8,771 nt of DNA from Actinomycetes bacterium (GCA_021844725.1 JAKBSX010000074.1:1-8771), one strand, 5' to 3'. Positions 1 through 7,718 are shown, counted from the first letter of the stretch. Notes: a model not told the origin generated them from the sequence alone. Translations and numbers: made by a program.

Positions 1-1103
1 AAAAAAATTATCGACGATTGCGAGTCATAATCATTCATATCGGGGCACTCTACAATGAGGTCTGGAAGACCACGCCCAGTTAGTGGTCTTGGGTGTGGTT
101 TTCTGAGTGATTCAAGTTCTAGGGGCCTATCTTCGGCACTGTCTCGTGACTCTTGAAGCGCATCAATATGTCGTTGCACTTCATCTGGATCATCTGGATT
201 AAGGGGAATACCCTGTAGCTTGCATTCGTCGATAATTTTTTTAAGAATCGTAGGAGAACGCTCTTCAATAAACAATTCCCTAAGCGTTCGTAACTCCGAA
301 ACCTCGTGCAAAGCCTTTACTAATTCCGGATTGTCCACTCCATTAGGAGGTATGGCTAAACTGCTGACATTGCAAGCATAGTAAATAGTCTTGCTGGATC
401 GTTCAATCACTTGCATCTGTGCTTTACATTTATCAGGCGGATACCCAGGTAACCACGGACGTTCTCCGTTACAGGGAAACTTTTCATCGGGGTCAAGGGA
501 CCTTTTGCGGCCACAACTACGGCACTCAACAGTTGGCCGTTTTGGTGTGCCTCCTGGTTGATAACGAATATTATCAGGGTGTGGGCAATCTGACCCCTTG
601 CTATCGTGAAGCCAATCAGCCCAAGGGATATCTGATAAATGCCCAATTGGACAAGCCAAAACCACTGGGACTTGAATAGTCGACCATTTGTGGCGGTTGT
701 TATCCGAGCATAAGGAATAGTTGCAATTAAGTGGCTTGTAATCAGTAGGATCTCGCTGGTGAAGATGATGGCATGAGGGGTTCAGGCAATACTCGTAAAG
801 AGGAAACCTCGCAGCCGGAATGATCCAATCACTATCAGGATGGGGCTTGTCTGAAGCGGGCCAAGGGCCGATGAGACGCTTAACGCCAAGGGGCTGTTCC
901 ATATGGGAATCACGAATAGTCAGTTGACGAAGTACATCACCACTATTCAGGTGCTCTGCTTTATCGAGGGAATTCATCCAAATAGGCAAGCCGCATGTGA
1001 TCGCGCATACGCCATTTTGAGTGATCTGTAGGGCACCTGGCCCAAAGGTCGATATAACGTGGGCATGGCGGACTGGGGTGCTAAATGAGTAATTGCTTAC
1101 CAT
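1..1103 (-). CDS. drmB: DISARM protein DrmB (DUF1998 family), N-terminal 367 codons, runs off the left edge
   Basis: Open on the minus strand from an ATG at 1103 to the window edge with no stop, so the gene is partial at its 3' end. Visible hallmarks of DrmB/DUF1998: an N-terminal STFGPGAL segment (residues 18-25), the motif ACPIGHLSDIPWADWLH (150-166), a CRSCGR knuckle (194-199) and CNGERPWLPG (211-220). Further Cys pairs C106/C111, C127/C132, C173 and C226 suggest several zinc-binding sites. In the DISARM family DrmB partners the helicase DrmA in the core DNA-binding complex; that is family knowledge. The start overlaps the drmA stop by seven bases (ATGGTAA), and GAGG elements lie 4 and 10 bases upstream, so translation is probably coupled to drmA. 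The C-terminal part with the DUF1998 domain proper is outside the window, and intactness cannot be judged. Confidence 0.9.
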   Translation of the reverse strand, partial: MVSNYSFSTPVRHAHVISTFGPGALQITQNGVCAITCGLPIWMNSLDKAEHLNSGDVLRQLTIRDSHMEQPLGVKRLIGPWPASDKPHPDSDWIIPAARFPLYEYCLNPSCHHLHQRDPTDYKPLNCNYSLCSDNNRHKWSTIQVPVVLACPIGHLSDIPWADWLHDSKGSDCPHPDNIRYQPGGTPKRPTVECRSCGRKRSLDPDEKFPCNGERPWLPGYPPDKCKAQMQVIERSSKTIYYACNVSSLAIPPNGVDNPELVKALHEVSELRTLRELFIEERSPTILKKIIDECKLQGIPLNPDDPDEVQRHIDALQESRDSAEDRPLELESLRKPHPRPLTGRGLPDLIVECPDMNDYDSQSSIIF

Positions 1104-4100
1104 ATATCCTCATCCTCCTCTTCTATTACTGTAGAAGAGGTAGCGCCAGGCAATCGCTGGACTATGGTGGGAGCAACGCGTATCCAGCGGTCACTGATTT
1201 GCAGAGCGGCCATTTTGTCGACATTTCGCAGACTGGTTAGCACTGGCCAACTCGCAGATCCCTTGGGGCGCTTGGAATCCAAGGGGCGCAGAAACTTTCC
1301 CTTCCCATCGGTTGAACTGGCCATTCCCCAGGGAAGACTTTCATCACTAGCAGCTCGAAGCTCTTCTAATGCTACTTGCCATTGGTCTCGGATCCGCTCG
1401 GCAAGATCATCTGCTTCATCACCAGTCACGCGGCGATCAGCGATACTGTTAACGGCACGTTCCGCAAGATCAATATCATCACGACTGATAGGATCGCTAT
1501 CTCCCCTATCTCTCGTTTGGCGAACAATTGAAGCAACTACACCTCGTAGCCCACGCTCGAGTGTGGCATCCGTGAACGGGGTGACTGTCGCAGGCTCGAC
1601 TGCCTCGTAAAAACGATCATGGTTTGCGATAAATCGTTCATAATGCGAAATATCTCGACCGATATGTGGATCAAGAAGTACCACAACAAGGCCAGGGCCA
1701 TCAGCGGAACGCCCCACTCGTCCTGATACTTGAATGTAGGAGGCAGCCATTTTAGGCTGATGCACGATAGTGAGAAGTCCCAACCTAGGTACATCTACTC
1801 CAACTTCGATGACACTCGTAGCTAAGGCAACGTCTACACAACTACGCTCTGTACGAGAAAGCTGAAGTCGTTCAAGTGCTTCACTTGCTGACTGACTAGA
1901 TGCGCTTGTCAACTCGATATCAAACAGATATCGATGAAATGAGCGCTTTCCTTTTTTCTGATCTCCAGATTGCGTTCCAGTCACATTGGCCAAGTGCCAT
2001 TGATATATCTTTAGATCAGTTGTCAGTAAAGATTTTGCTACCCCAAGATCTCTAAGACTTCCAAAGAACAGCACGTTGGTCCAGTAGAAATCGGCCTCTT
2101 TCTCTGAATCAGGTGCCAATATCCCGGCAGCATGGGCGAGAGCAGCAATAACTCGGGTTTGGACACGAGAGAACTGATTAAGACCCCCGGCACAGACCCC
2201 TATGTACTTTCGAGAAGGAAGACTTTCGTCTACATGAGCGAAGTAGCTGTCTTCAATATCAATGCCGGGAGGTGGAACCAGTCGTACATCATCGCGAAAG
2301 AATACTTCCTTGATCTGGCTTTTGTAAGCTCGGGGCGTAGCGGTGGAGGCTAGAATCCGAGGGTGGCGACCTCCATCATGTTCACATAGCCGGGCAATGC
2401 CAGTCTCATATAACCCAACCAGACTACCAAGTGGACCTGTGATGAGGTGAAGTTCGTCTTGGATGATCAGGTCTGGCGCCTGGTGAGTTCTCTTGCCTTC
2501 TTGATCAATTCCAAAAATTGATCGGGTATCCGATCTCCACGCAAGCTGAGCAAACTTGTCCACAGTTCCAAGAAGAAACGATGGAGGCTTTTTGTAGATG
2601 TCCTCGTCTACTTCATAGACAGGAAGACCCTTCTTCTTATTATTGACAAGGTGAAAATAGCATACAGGATTAGGACAATGGGCTTGCACACGACGACTGG
2701 AAGAAGTTAAATGTTGCACACTATAGCCGCGAACTTTCTCTGCCTGGTCGTATAGCGCTGTCGAACACCACGGACAGCGGCTGAGCAAGAAGGGGCGAGA
2801 TTGTCTTTTGTTATTTTTATTGAAATCATTGAGCTGTTTTATTGCTTCTTCTCGTCTATTTGGCGTACTTGTGCTACCAAGCCATGCTCCGACAGTAAAC
2901 GGGTTTTCCCCAAGCCTTCCCTCCCCCTCCTTCTCCTTTCGTCTAATCACTTCCATTGCACAGATCAACGAGGCGGCTCGCTGGAGCTGTTGGGCAGTAA
3001 GAAGGCGAAGGGTGTAGCGCATCAGGACAACGGTTTTGGGTGTGTTATCGATATCGTGAAGACGTTGCCATAGGATGGTCAAAGCTGCCACAGCCAGATA
3101 CGCTTCGGTCTTGCCTCCGCCGGTCGGCATCCAAATTACATCCACGGCATCACGTCGGTGATGTTCTGGATATATAATTGAAGGCAGATTGGCAAGAAGG
3201 AAAGCGAATTGAAATCCCCGCCAACAGGGAACCTTCTTCGACGCATCAGTGGTGGGTTCTATACCTTCGACGGAGGCTTTTCTGGAGTTTTCATCGAAAG
3301 TGAGCTTGCGTGTGGCACTTTGATACGCCAGCTGCTGCCATGCCATCGCTTGACTCGTCCACTGCAAGCATTGTCGCACATCTGGATCAGCCTCAGCGAG
3401 CTGCCAACCCTCTTTCATGTTTGCCAGAAAATTACGGCATCGCTCTAGGTGTGTCTTTGCGATATCCCAGTGTTCTTCAGGAATCAGATCAAGCATGTTC
3501 TCCTTGGTCGATATCCATTGTCCATAGCCCTCGATCATCCTTTGGACCGCAGAAATCGCAGACGGGTCCCATTGTGCGAGATCTTTCATATTGATCTCGA
3601 TGAGTTCGCCATTAACATCCTTGATGTCGAAACTCGTTGTCTTGACGGAAGAAGCAGGGAATGACTCGGTGGCTATCACCACCTTTCCATTTTGCTCTGT
3701 CACGCTGGCAGCACATCCGTGTCCCACCGCCCGAACGGGTTGATCCCTATATAAGAGGCGAAGGGACTGGTCCTCTTCTTTGCTTTCTTCGCTGAGGGAT
3801 CTATCCTGTCGGTATTCCTGCAAGAATGAGACAGATGAAAGTTCTATCTGAAGACGAGCCTGAAAAAGAACGGATTTAGTCAACTCATCATCATAGCTGG
3901 AAATGTTGCGGATATAGCATGTTACCACTCGTCTCCCCTCTGAATCTGTACGGCGAAACACGGCACCAACCACAAGACTGAGCGCACCATCCTGTAGCGT
4001 TTCCTCCTTTTTCTCCAACGGCTTGGTAACTCCAGACCGTGGCACTTCAAACGTGATTGGATGGCTGATGTCAACCCTATGCCACCACTGTTTGGAGGAG

Positions 4101-4627
4101 CCGGCGACAATGACTCGATACGGCTCATACCGTCCTCCCGTGAGTTGCAACTGAATCGACGGAGTTTCCTCTGTGATCACGAACGATACCCCTATTGCAG
4201 ATGGACGTGGTGACCGTGGGATCGCGATCTCCTCGCTGGGTTCGAGCGGCTCTTTGGGGGACTCGTCGGGGAGCTTTGACTTAGATGAGGCTGAGTTACG
4301 TTTGGCTGTGTCAGCTTCGTCGCCTTCAAATTCTTCATCAACAGGAGGAGTTTGTTCGGCTTGTAATTCTTCCTCGTCATGGATATACAAATTTGGATAG
4401 AGCACTCCTACTCCGTATCTGCTGATGGGTCGGTAAGGAAGAACCTCTTGGTCGTCACGCGCCTGAAATAGGTAACGCACCTCAGATTTTGATTCAAAAG
4501 AGGAATTTTCTGAAATTAGATGAGGATCAGAGCCAGGATACTTGCCTGAAGGATCAACTAAGGGACCGACTAGGTCGCGTCGTAGTGCTTCGATAATATC
4601 TTCGCGTAAAGCTGTTCCGCTAGTCAT
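1097..4627 (-). CDS. drmA: DISARM SF2 helicase DrmA, complete, 1176 aa
   Basis: A full-length SF2 helicase. Motifs: Walker A MPTGGGKTE (500-508), motif II QDELH with D724-H727, motif III STATP (761-765), motif V ATSVIEVGVDVP (936-947) and motif VI QVSGRVGRS (966-974) with the arginine fingers. Between Walker A and motif II lies a probable zinc ribbon, CPWC (618-621) and CPNPVC (651-656). The first roughly 470 residues are DrmA-specific, with an acidic, low-complexity, probably disordered stretch at about 83-135. The length, the extended N-terminus and the DrmB gene directly downstream identify DrmA rather than a generic helicase. DrmA with DrmB forms the ATP-dependent DNA-engaging core of DISARM (family knowledge). 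The ATG start overlaps the upstream stop as ATGA and has a near-perfect Shine-Dalgarno AGGAGGTG. All helicase motifs look intact, so the protein should be active. It ends in an acidic EEEDEDIW tail. Confidence 0.93.
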   Translation of the reverse strand: MTSGTALREDIIEALRRDLVGPLVDPSGKYPGSDPHLISENSSFESKSEVRYLFQARDDQEVLPYRPISRYGVGVLYPNLYIHDEEELQAEQTPPVDEEFEGDEADTAKRNSASSKSKLPDESPKEPLEPSEEIAIPRSPRPSAIGVSFVITEETPSIQLQLTGGRYEPYRVIVAGSSKQWWHRVDISHPITFEVPRSGVTKPLEKKEETLQDGALSLVVGAVFRRTDSEGRRVVTCYIRNISSYDDELTKSVLFQARLQIELSSVSFLQEYRQDRSLSEESKEEDQSLRLLYRDQPVRAVGHGCAASVTEQNGKVVIATESFPASSVKTTSFDIKDVNGELIEINMKDLAQWDPSAISAVQRMIEGYGQWISTKENMLDLIPEEHWDIAKTHLERCRNFLANMKEGWQLAEADPDVRQCLQWTSQAMAWQQLAYQSATRKLTFDENSRKASVEGIEPTTDASKKVPCWRGFQFAFLLANLPSIIYPEHHRRDAVDVIWMPTGGGKTEAYLAVAALTILWQRLHDIDNTPKTVVLMRYTLRLLTAQQLQRAASLICAMEVIRRKEKEGEGRLGENPFTVGAWLGSTSTPNRREEAIKQLNDFNKNNKRQSRPFLLSRCPWCSTALYDQAEKVRGYSVQHLTSSSRRVQAHCPNPVCYFHLVNNKKKGLPVYEVDEDIYKKPPSFLLGTVDKFAQLAWRSDTRSIFGIDQEGKRTHQAPDLIIQDELHLITGPLGSLVGLYETGIARLCEHDGGRHPRILASTATPRAYKSQIKEVFFRDDVRLVPPPGIDIEDSYFAHVDESLPSRKYIGVCAGGLNQFSRVQTRVIAALAHAAGILAPDSEKEADFYWTNVLFFGSLRDLGVAKSLLTTDLKIYQWHLANVTGTQSGDQKKGKRSFHRYLFDIELTSASSQSASEALERLQLSRTERSCVDVALATSVIEVGVDVPRLGLLTIVHQPKMAASYIQVSGRVGRSADGPGLVVVLLDPHIGRDISHYERFIANHDRFYEAVEPATVTPFTDATLERGLRGVVASIVRQTRDRGDSDPISRDDIDLAERAVNSIADRRVTGDEADDLAERIRDQWQVALEELRAASDESLPWGMASSTDGKGKFLRPLDSKRPKGSASWPVLTSLRNVDKMAALQISDRWIRVAPTIVQRLPGATSSTVIEEEDEDIW
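1108..1120 (-). promoter_or_regulatory. Ribosome binding sites for drmB
   Basis: On the minus strand GAGGAGG (1120-1114) and GAGG (1111-1108) precede the drmB ATG at 1103 by 10 and 4 bases. They lie inside the drmA coding sequence, where they encode part of the acidic tail. They decide the drmB start and support coupling of drmB to drmA translation. Confidence 0.75.
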
Positions 4628-6207
4628 TCTCCACCTCCTAAAATAGGCTTATACATTTTCCCTGTATCAGCTTCGATAGCCCGACCCAAATGATTTAGTG
4701 GAACACTGTATGTTCTATCGTCTACGCAAGCTACAACTTCAATGAGCAATATGCCCAAGCGATCACCGTCTACCCTAGCAAAGCCCTCAGCACCAACATC
4801 ATCAAGCCAATTATAGTCCTTTGTCAGAAGACAATCGAGTTCCTTTCTAATTTCCTTTCCAGCCTGTTGGTGAGCCGTTTGCAATCTTTGGAGCCGGTCC
4901 TTACAGGATAGCAACCCAATTGCGTCTATCGCCGTCAAAAGAGGAACAAATCCCCTTTCTCTAGGACATATATATCTTGATTTTGGCACATTGTATAAGA
5001 GCTGCTTCGAATAGTCGGTGGAAAGTCCTGAATTACATAATCTTTGGCATAATTCCTCTTCACCAAATTGATCAATTACTTGTCTCAGTGCGTCCTTTAA
5101 TTGCTTACGATCTTGTTCGGCCTGTTCAATATCTATATCTACCCAATTGTATTTTTCTTGAAGAATGTTGGCAGCCCGATGTTCGATCTCGTCTGAATCG
5201 GCCCCTGATGCTTGCAAAAGCAGCAAGTTCCCCTTATGAAGCTTCTCCACATCACAGTCTTCTGTGCTATCGGAGGTCTCATCGACGACAATTCGTTTAG
5301 GAGTTGGGCCTTGATCGTCAGCAAAGTAAACTATGTGGCCACTGGACAGGCGAACCAAGTGGGCATCAATTCCTTCGTCGGAGTATGCGGTGGGTTTGAT
5401 TGTCCGTGGAGGTGGATCAGGTAGGTTAATGCGGATAATTGGTTCGGGCTGGGTTATGAGAATAGCTGCCGGAAGGTGAGGATGCCTGTCGCCCGACAAG
5501 AGCCAACTCTCATTGAGATCTAGGTTTTCTCCACGTGAATTGATAATGCATACTTTATCGGCAGGTGGAGCAGTCACGAGCCACCCGAATTCGCGAGCAG
5601 CTCTTTGAGCATCTTTCCACAATGATTTGTAGGTCGTAGCGATATTTCCGATGACGACGATGCCTTTGTAGTGATGGCACTCACTTTTGAGTTGGACTGG
5701 CGTTTTAACTGCTGCAATGAATTTTTCCTCATCCAGAAATTCCTTAGTTGGTTCGATCAGCTTCTCGTGATAGACGACTATCACTGCCTCGGGGTGTTTG
5801 TTCTTAGATAATCCATAGTTCGATAATTCATCCAGGACAGCATCCAACAGTGGGGATCGCTCCTCCAAAAGATCTAGTGCAGCACAAGCAAGCTGTAAAA
5901 GAGGGTCTGAAAGTGAGTGATTAGGATGTTTGTCAGCGAAAACCTGACAACATTCAACGAAATTGTTGATTTTCATTGCTGGGTTACTTGGCGCAACGGG
6001 GGCTGACGTAATATCTTTCAAAAGGTCATATCCTCTTTTGACAAGCTTGGATGGTTCATCTGATCCAGGGCTGACTTTGTAGAGGTCGTTGAGATAATCG
6101 TTAAAATCTTTGAGCTGTGGCCATGAGACCGAGCGTATCGAGATGACAGGCTCAGATGCTGCTCGCCAGGTATCCGCTATATAGTCTGTGTCTGGGTGGA
6201 TCACCAT
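4624..6207 (-). CDS. DISARM-associated protein, possibly the C-terminal part of a split DrmE, 527 aa
   Basis: A 527-residue protein with no catalytic motif that I recognise. Residues 140-225 alternate hydrophobic strands and helices (AVIVVYHEKL, KGIVVIGNIA, FGWLVTAPPADKVCII), resembling a degenerate RecA/Rossmann-like lobe without Walker residues. Residues 323-350 read KGNLLLLQASGADSDEIEH followed by helix, a pattern I associate with the C-terminal region of DrmE-type proteins ('Gd-lll-sG-d-I--A'). The gene starts seven bases inside the end of the preceding gene (ATGGTGA overlap), with GAAGAG at 6218-6213 as likely ribosome binding site, and overlaps drmA by ATGA. Together with the upstream 321-aa protein it has about the length I remember for a one-piece DrmE. 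Identification as DrmE is inference from position, size and weak pattern; it could instead be a separate, unnamed DISARM accessory protein. Predicted cytoplasmic, with no signal peptide or membrane segment. Confidence 0.6.
   Translation of the reverse strand: MVIHPDTDYIADTWRAASEPVISIRSVSWPQLKDFNDYLNDLYKVSPGSDEPSKLVKRGYDLLKDITSAPVAPSNPAMKINNFVECCQVFADKHPNHSLSDPLLQLACAALDLLEERSPLLDAVLDELSNYGLSKNKHPEAVIVVYHEKLIEPTKEFLDEEKFIAAVKTPVQLKSECHHYKGIVVIGNIATTYKSLWKDAQRAAREFGWLVTAPPADKVCIINSRGENLDLNESWLLSGDRHPHLPAAILITQPEPIIRINLPDPPPRTIKPTAYSDEGIDAHLVRLSSGHIVYFADDQGPTPKRIVVDETSDSTEDCDVEKLHKGNLLLLQASGADSDEIEHRAANILQEKYNWVDIDIEQAEQDRKQLKDALRQVIDQFGEEELCQRLCNSGLSTDYSKQLLYNVPKSRYICPRERGFVPLLTAIDAIGLLSCKDRLQRLQTAHQQAGKEIRKELDCLLTKDYNWLDDVGAEGFARVDGDRLGILLIEVVACVDDRTYSVPLNHLGRAIEADTGKMYKPILGGGE
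4632..4639 (-). promoter_or_regulatory. Strong Shine-Dalgarno of drmA
   Basis: AGGAGGTG on the minus strand, four bases upstream of the drmA ATG at 4627. It is embedded in the last codons of the upstream gene, encoding part of its Gly-Gly-Gly-Glu end. It is the best ribosome binding site in the operon and fixes the drmA start. Confidence 0.85.
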
Positions 6208-7166
6208 TCTGGCTCTTCGTCCTCTTGGTCGTATGTGGATGTCGGGGGGTGGTCTTCAATCCAGCATCCAACCTCTATTCCGCTGCCTGGTGAGAGCGCA
6301 TTTTTGGCTTGTTCGCTATCCGGCCAGCAAGGCGACCATCCTTCACTAACAATTTCGTCAACGACCGCGACAGACGAAGAAGCGCGGCGACTGAGCAACA
6401 GAACTACAGGAACCTTCGGCCACAAACCACAAGAGCGTTTTAGGCTTGCAGCTTTCCCAACGGTTGTTACTAGACGAGGCTTGACACGACTAAGCCAGGA
6501 ATAATCCCCGTCTGGCGACGGAAGCGATCCTGCAAGCAAGGTGGGATGACGAAACCAACCTGACTTCAGTTCCCCTGTTCCGCAGCGACCTAATGGGTGA
6601 TAGGAGACAAGGGGTGAATTTTCCATGCACACATCGTCTTTAAATCCATCAACGTAACCTACGACCAAGACAGGATGTGCGCTCATGATACTTCGCTGTA
6701 ACCCAGCTATATTTTGCTCACAAGAGAATGCTTTTGAAAGATCTTCAATCTCGTCTTTACATTTTTTGGGTAGACGATCTTTAGGAAATCCATCAGGTAG
6801 AAGATGAACGCTTTTTTTATTTTCCACAAAGACACTCTGCCCAAAGTGAATGTCTCCTTTCGGGTCACGAAAACCCCTTCCATCCTCGAACTTACCGCCA
6901 GTATAGCCAGTAACGGGCATCTCCTCGGAGCTCTTGACCAGATGAGTGCAATCCTCCGTACAGACATCAATTTTCTTCAATGCGCCAAGAGCAATAGCTA
7001 CTGCTGCTAAACGTTCCGTTGGTATAGTAATGATGACACGTAAATTATCTGGTGGATCAAGGGAAGGGGATGCGAGAAATTCACCTATGTCCATGATGCG
7101 TTGAAGACTCTTGGGCATAAATTGACTAGTTTGCTTCTTTTTGAATATTCCGCAACTCTTTACCAC
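6201..7166 (-). CDS. DISARM-associated protein, first gene of the operon, possibly the N-terminal part of a split DrmE, 321 aa
   Basis: A soluble 321-residue protein without a recognised enzyme motif. Hydrophobic strands occur at 43-62 (RVIITIPTERLAAVAIALGA), 165-171 (HPVLVVGY) and 231-260 (RLVTTVGKAASL, then VPVVLLLSRR), suggesting an alpha/beta fold. A short acidic tail (DQEDEEPEW) ends the protein. The start chosen is GTG at 7166, because a TAA stop immediately precedes it in frame and a weak GGAA lies 5-8 bases upstream; later in-frame ATGs at residues 17 and 25 lack any ribosome binding site but cannot be excluded. It is the promoter-proximal gene, and the following gene begins within its last seven bases. 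The order (this gene, 527-aa gene, drmA, drmB) suggests that the pair replaces a single drmE. This is inference; the gene could be a distinct accessory factor. Confidence 0.55.
   Translation of the reverse strand: MVKSCGIFKKKQTSQFMPKSLQRIMDIGEFLASPSLDPPDNLRVIITIPTERLAAVAIALGALKKIDVCTEDCTHLVKSSEEMPVTGYTGGKFEDGRGFRDPKGDIHFGQSVFVENKKSVHLLPDGFPKDRLPKKCKDEIEDLSKAFSCEQNIAGLQRSIMSAHPVLVVGYVDGFKDDVCMENSPLVSYHPLGRCGTGELKSGWFRHPTLLAGSLPSPDGDYSWLSRVKPRLVTTVGKAASLKRSCGLWPKVPVVLLLSRRASSSVAVVDEIVSEGWSPCWPDSEQAKNALSPGSGIEVGCWIEDHPPTSTYDQEDEEPEW
6213..6218 (-). promoter_or_regulatory. Ribosome binding site for the 527-aa gene
   Basis: GAAGAG on the minus strand, five bases before the ATG at 6207, with a second purine-rich AAGAGG at 6226-6221. 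It lies inside the preceding gene. Its presence argues that the 527-aa protein is initiated independently and is not just the product of a broken frame. Confidence 0.5.
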
Positions 7167-7188
7167 TTATTCCAGCAACTCTTTACCA
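7146..7188 (-). repeat. Duplicated leader motif overlapping the first start codon
   Basis: The 14-mer GCAACTCTTTACCA (+ strand) occurs at 7152-7165 and 7175-7188, a 23-base period. The similarity extends into TATTCC (7146-7151 and 7168-7173) with one inserted base in the second copy. Relative to the predicted start of transcription the copies lie at about +8 to +21 and +31 to +44, and the GTG start codon begins at the edge of one copy. Two same-face sites about two helical turns apart could be an operator, or a leader duplication affecting translation. Confidence 0.6.
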
Positions 7189-7194
7189 GTCTGC

Positions 7195-7230
7195 TCAAAG
7201 TATAATATCACTGTTGCTAACTGCCGTCAA
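7195..7230 (-). promoter_or_regulatory. Sigma-70 promoter of the DISARM operon
   Basis: On the minus strand a -35 box TTGACG (7230-7225) is followed after exactly 17 bases by a -10 box TATTAT (7207-7202). Transcription would begin near the A at 7195, giving a leader of roughly 29 bases before the GTG at 7166. This is a near-consensus housekeeping promoter directed into the four-gene operon. No other good promoter is apparent inside the operon, whose genes all overlap. Confidence 0.75.
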
Positions 7231-7244
7231 GGGTGTATCCATTC

Positions 7245-7460
7245 GTGCGTCCAGCAGCTCGGGTGCCATGACCCGAAAGGAGCAATTATGACATAGCCGA
7301 GCGATAAGTTCACAACAACCAACCGATGAAAATTCGGTCCAGGGAGACGCCAAGGTCCCTGGTAGTGAAGCCTCTAGCGTAGATCGAGAGGTCTGCTCTA
7401 AAGCGGGGTGGAACAAATTGGCAGTCCGCAACATAAAGTGAAGCTTGCAGCGTCGTTAAC
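7245..7460 (+). mobile_element. Possible 5' fragment of a group II intron (domain I-like), truncated
   Basis: The segment begins with GTGCG, the typical 5' end of group II introns, and has a run of compact hairpins: TCGGGT/ACCCGA (about 7258-7275), CCAGGGA/TCCCTGG in 7338-7361, and CCTCT/AGAGG just after. Unpaired purine-rich linkers such as GAGCGATAAG lie between them. The layout and several short stretches resemble bacterial group II intron domain I. Only about 215 bases are present: no reverse transcriptase or domain V can be seen, so it would be a dead remnant cut off near the IS66 fragment. The right boundary is approximate. No convincing protein is encoded here. An unrelated structured RNA is an alternative. 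Confidence 0.4.
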
Positions 7461-7530
7461 TGTAACCATTCAGCACCCTGACCAGGGAATCGCGCGGATC
7501 GCGCGAATATCCACCACTTAACGCGCGCGC

Positions 7531-7718
7531 ATGTATGCTGGTGGCGTGTCGGACAAACCCAGCTACGAAGAGATCGTTGCCGAGAACGATGTTCTTCATG
7601 GGGAGATAGATGTTCTTCGTATTGAGGTGTCCAGGCTTACCGGCCTGACGGAGACTCAGAACCGCAGGATCGCCGAGTTGGAGAGGAAGTCCAGCCGGAA
7701 CTCCTCGAACTCATTACT
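7531..7718 (+). pseudogene. Truncated IS66-type transposase, N-terminus only
   Basis: Translation gives DKPSYEEIVAEND, a leucine/isoleucine-rich coiled segment, then RRIAELERKSSRNSSNS. This is the characteristic N-terminal region of IS66 TnpC-type transposases (KPSYEEL, coiled coil, then a SRNSSNSSKPPSSD-like motif). The match stops at the asparagine-serine repeat, and the frame continues into unrelated sequence to a stop at 7776. About 60 of the usual roughly 500 residues remain, so the zinc-finger and DDE domains are absent. ATG 7531 or GTG 7546 could have been the start; neither has a ribosome binding site. The GC-rich stretch at 7461-7530 (beginning TGTAACC) may hold the left end of the element, but I cannot define the inverted repeat. 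Confidence 0.75.

Noticed and set aside
407..679. Frames on both strands of about 80 codons inside the left-edge gene
   Set aside because: Both overlap the drmB reading frame, which has family motifs before and after this region; they are shadows.
1164..1610. 148-codon plus-strand frame
   Set aside because: It is antisense to the intact helicase C-terminal region of drmA, is Ser/Arg-rich, and matches no known family.
4624..6207. 527-aa protein as an active helicase or nuclease
   Set aside because: No Walker A, DEXX, PLD, PD-(D/E)XK or HNH motif can be seen; the Rossmann-like strand pattern alone does not support activity.
7195..7434. 79-codon minus-strand frame between the operon promoter and the IS66 fragment
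   Set aside because: It has no ribosome binding site and no recognisable protein character, it covers the operon promoter, and it lies antisense to the intron-like hairpins.
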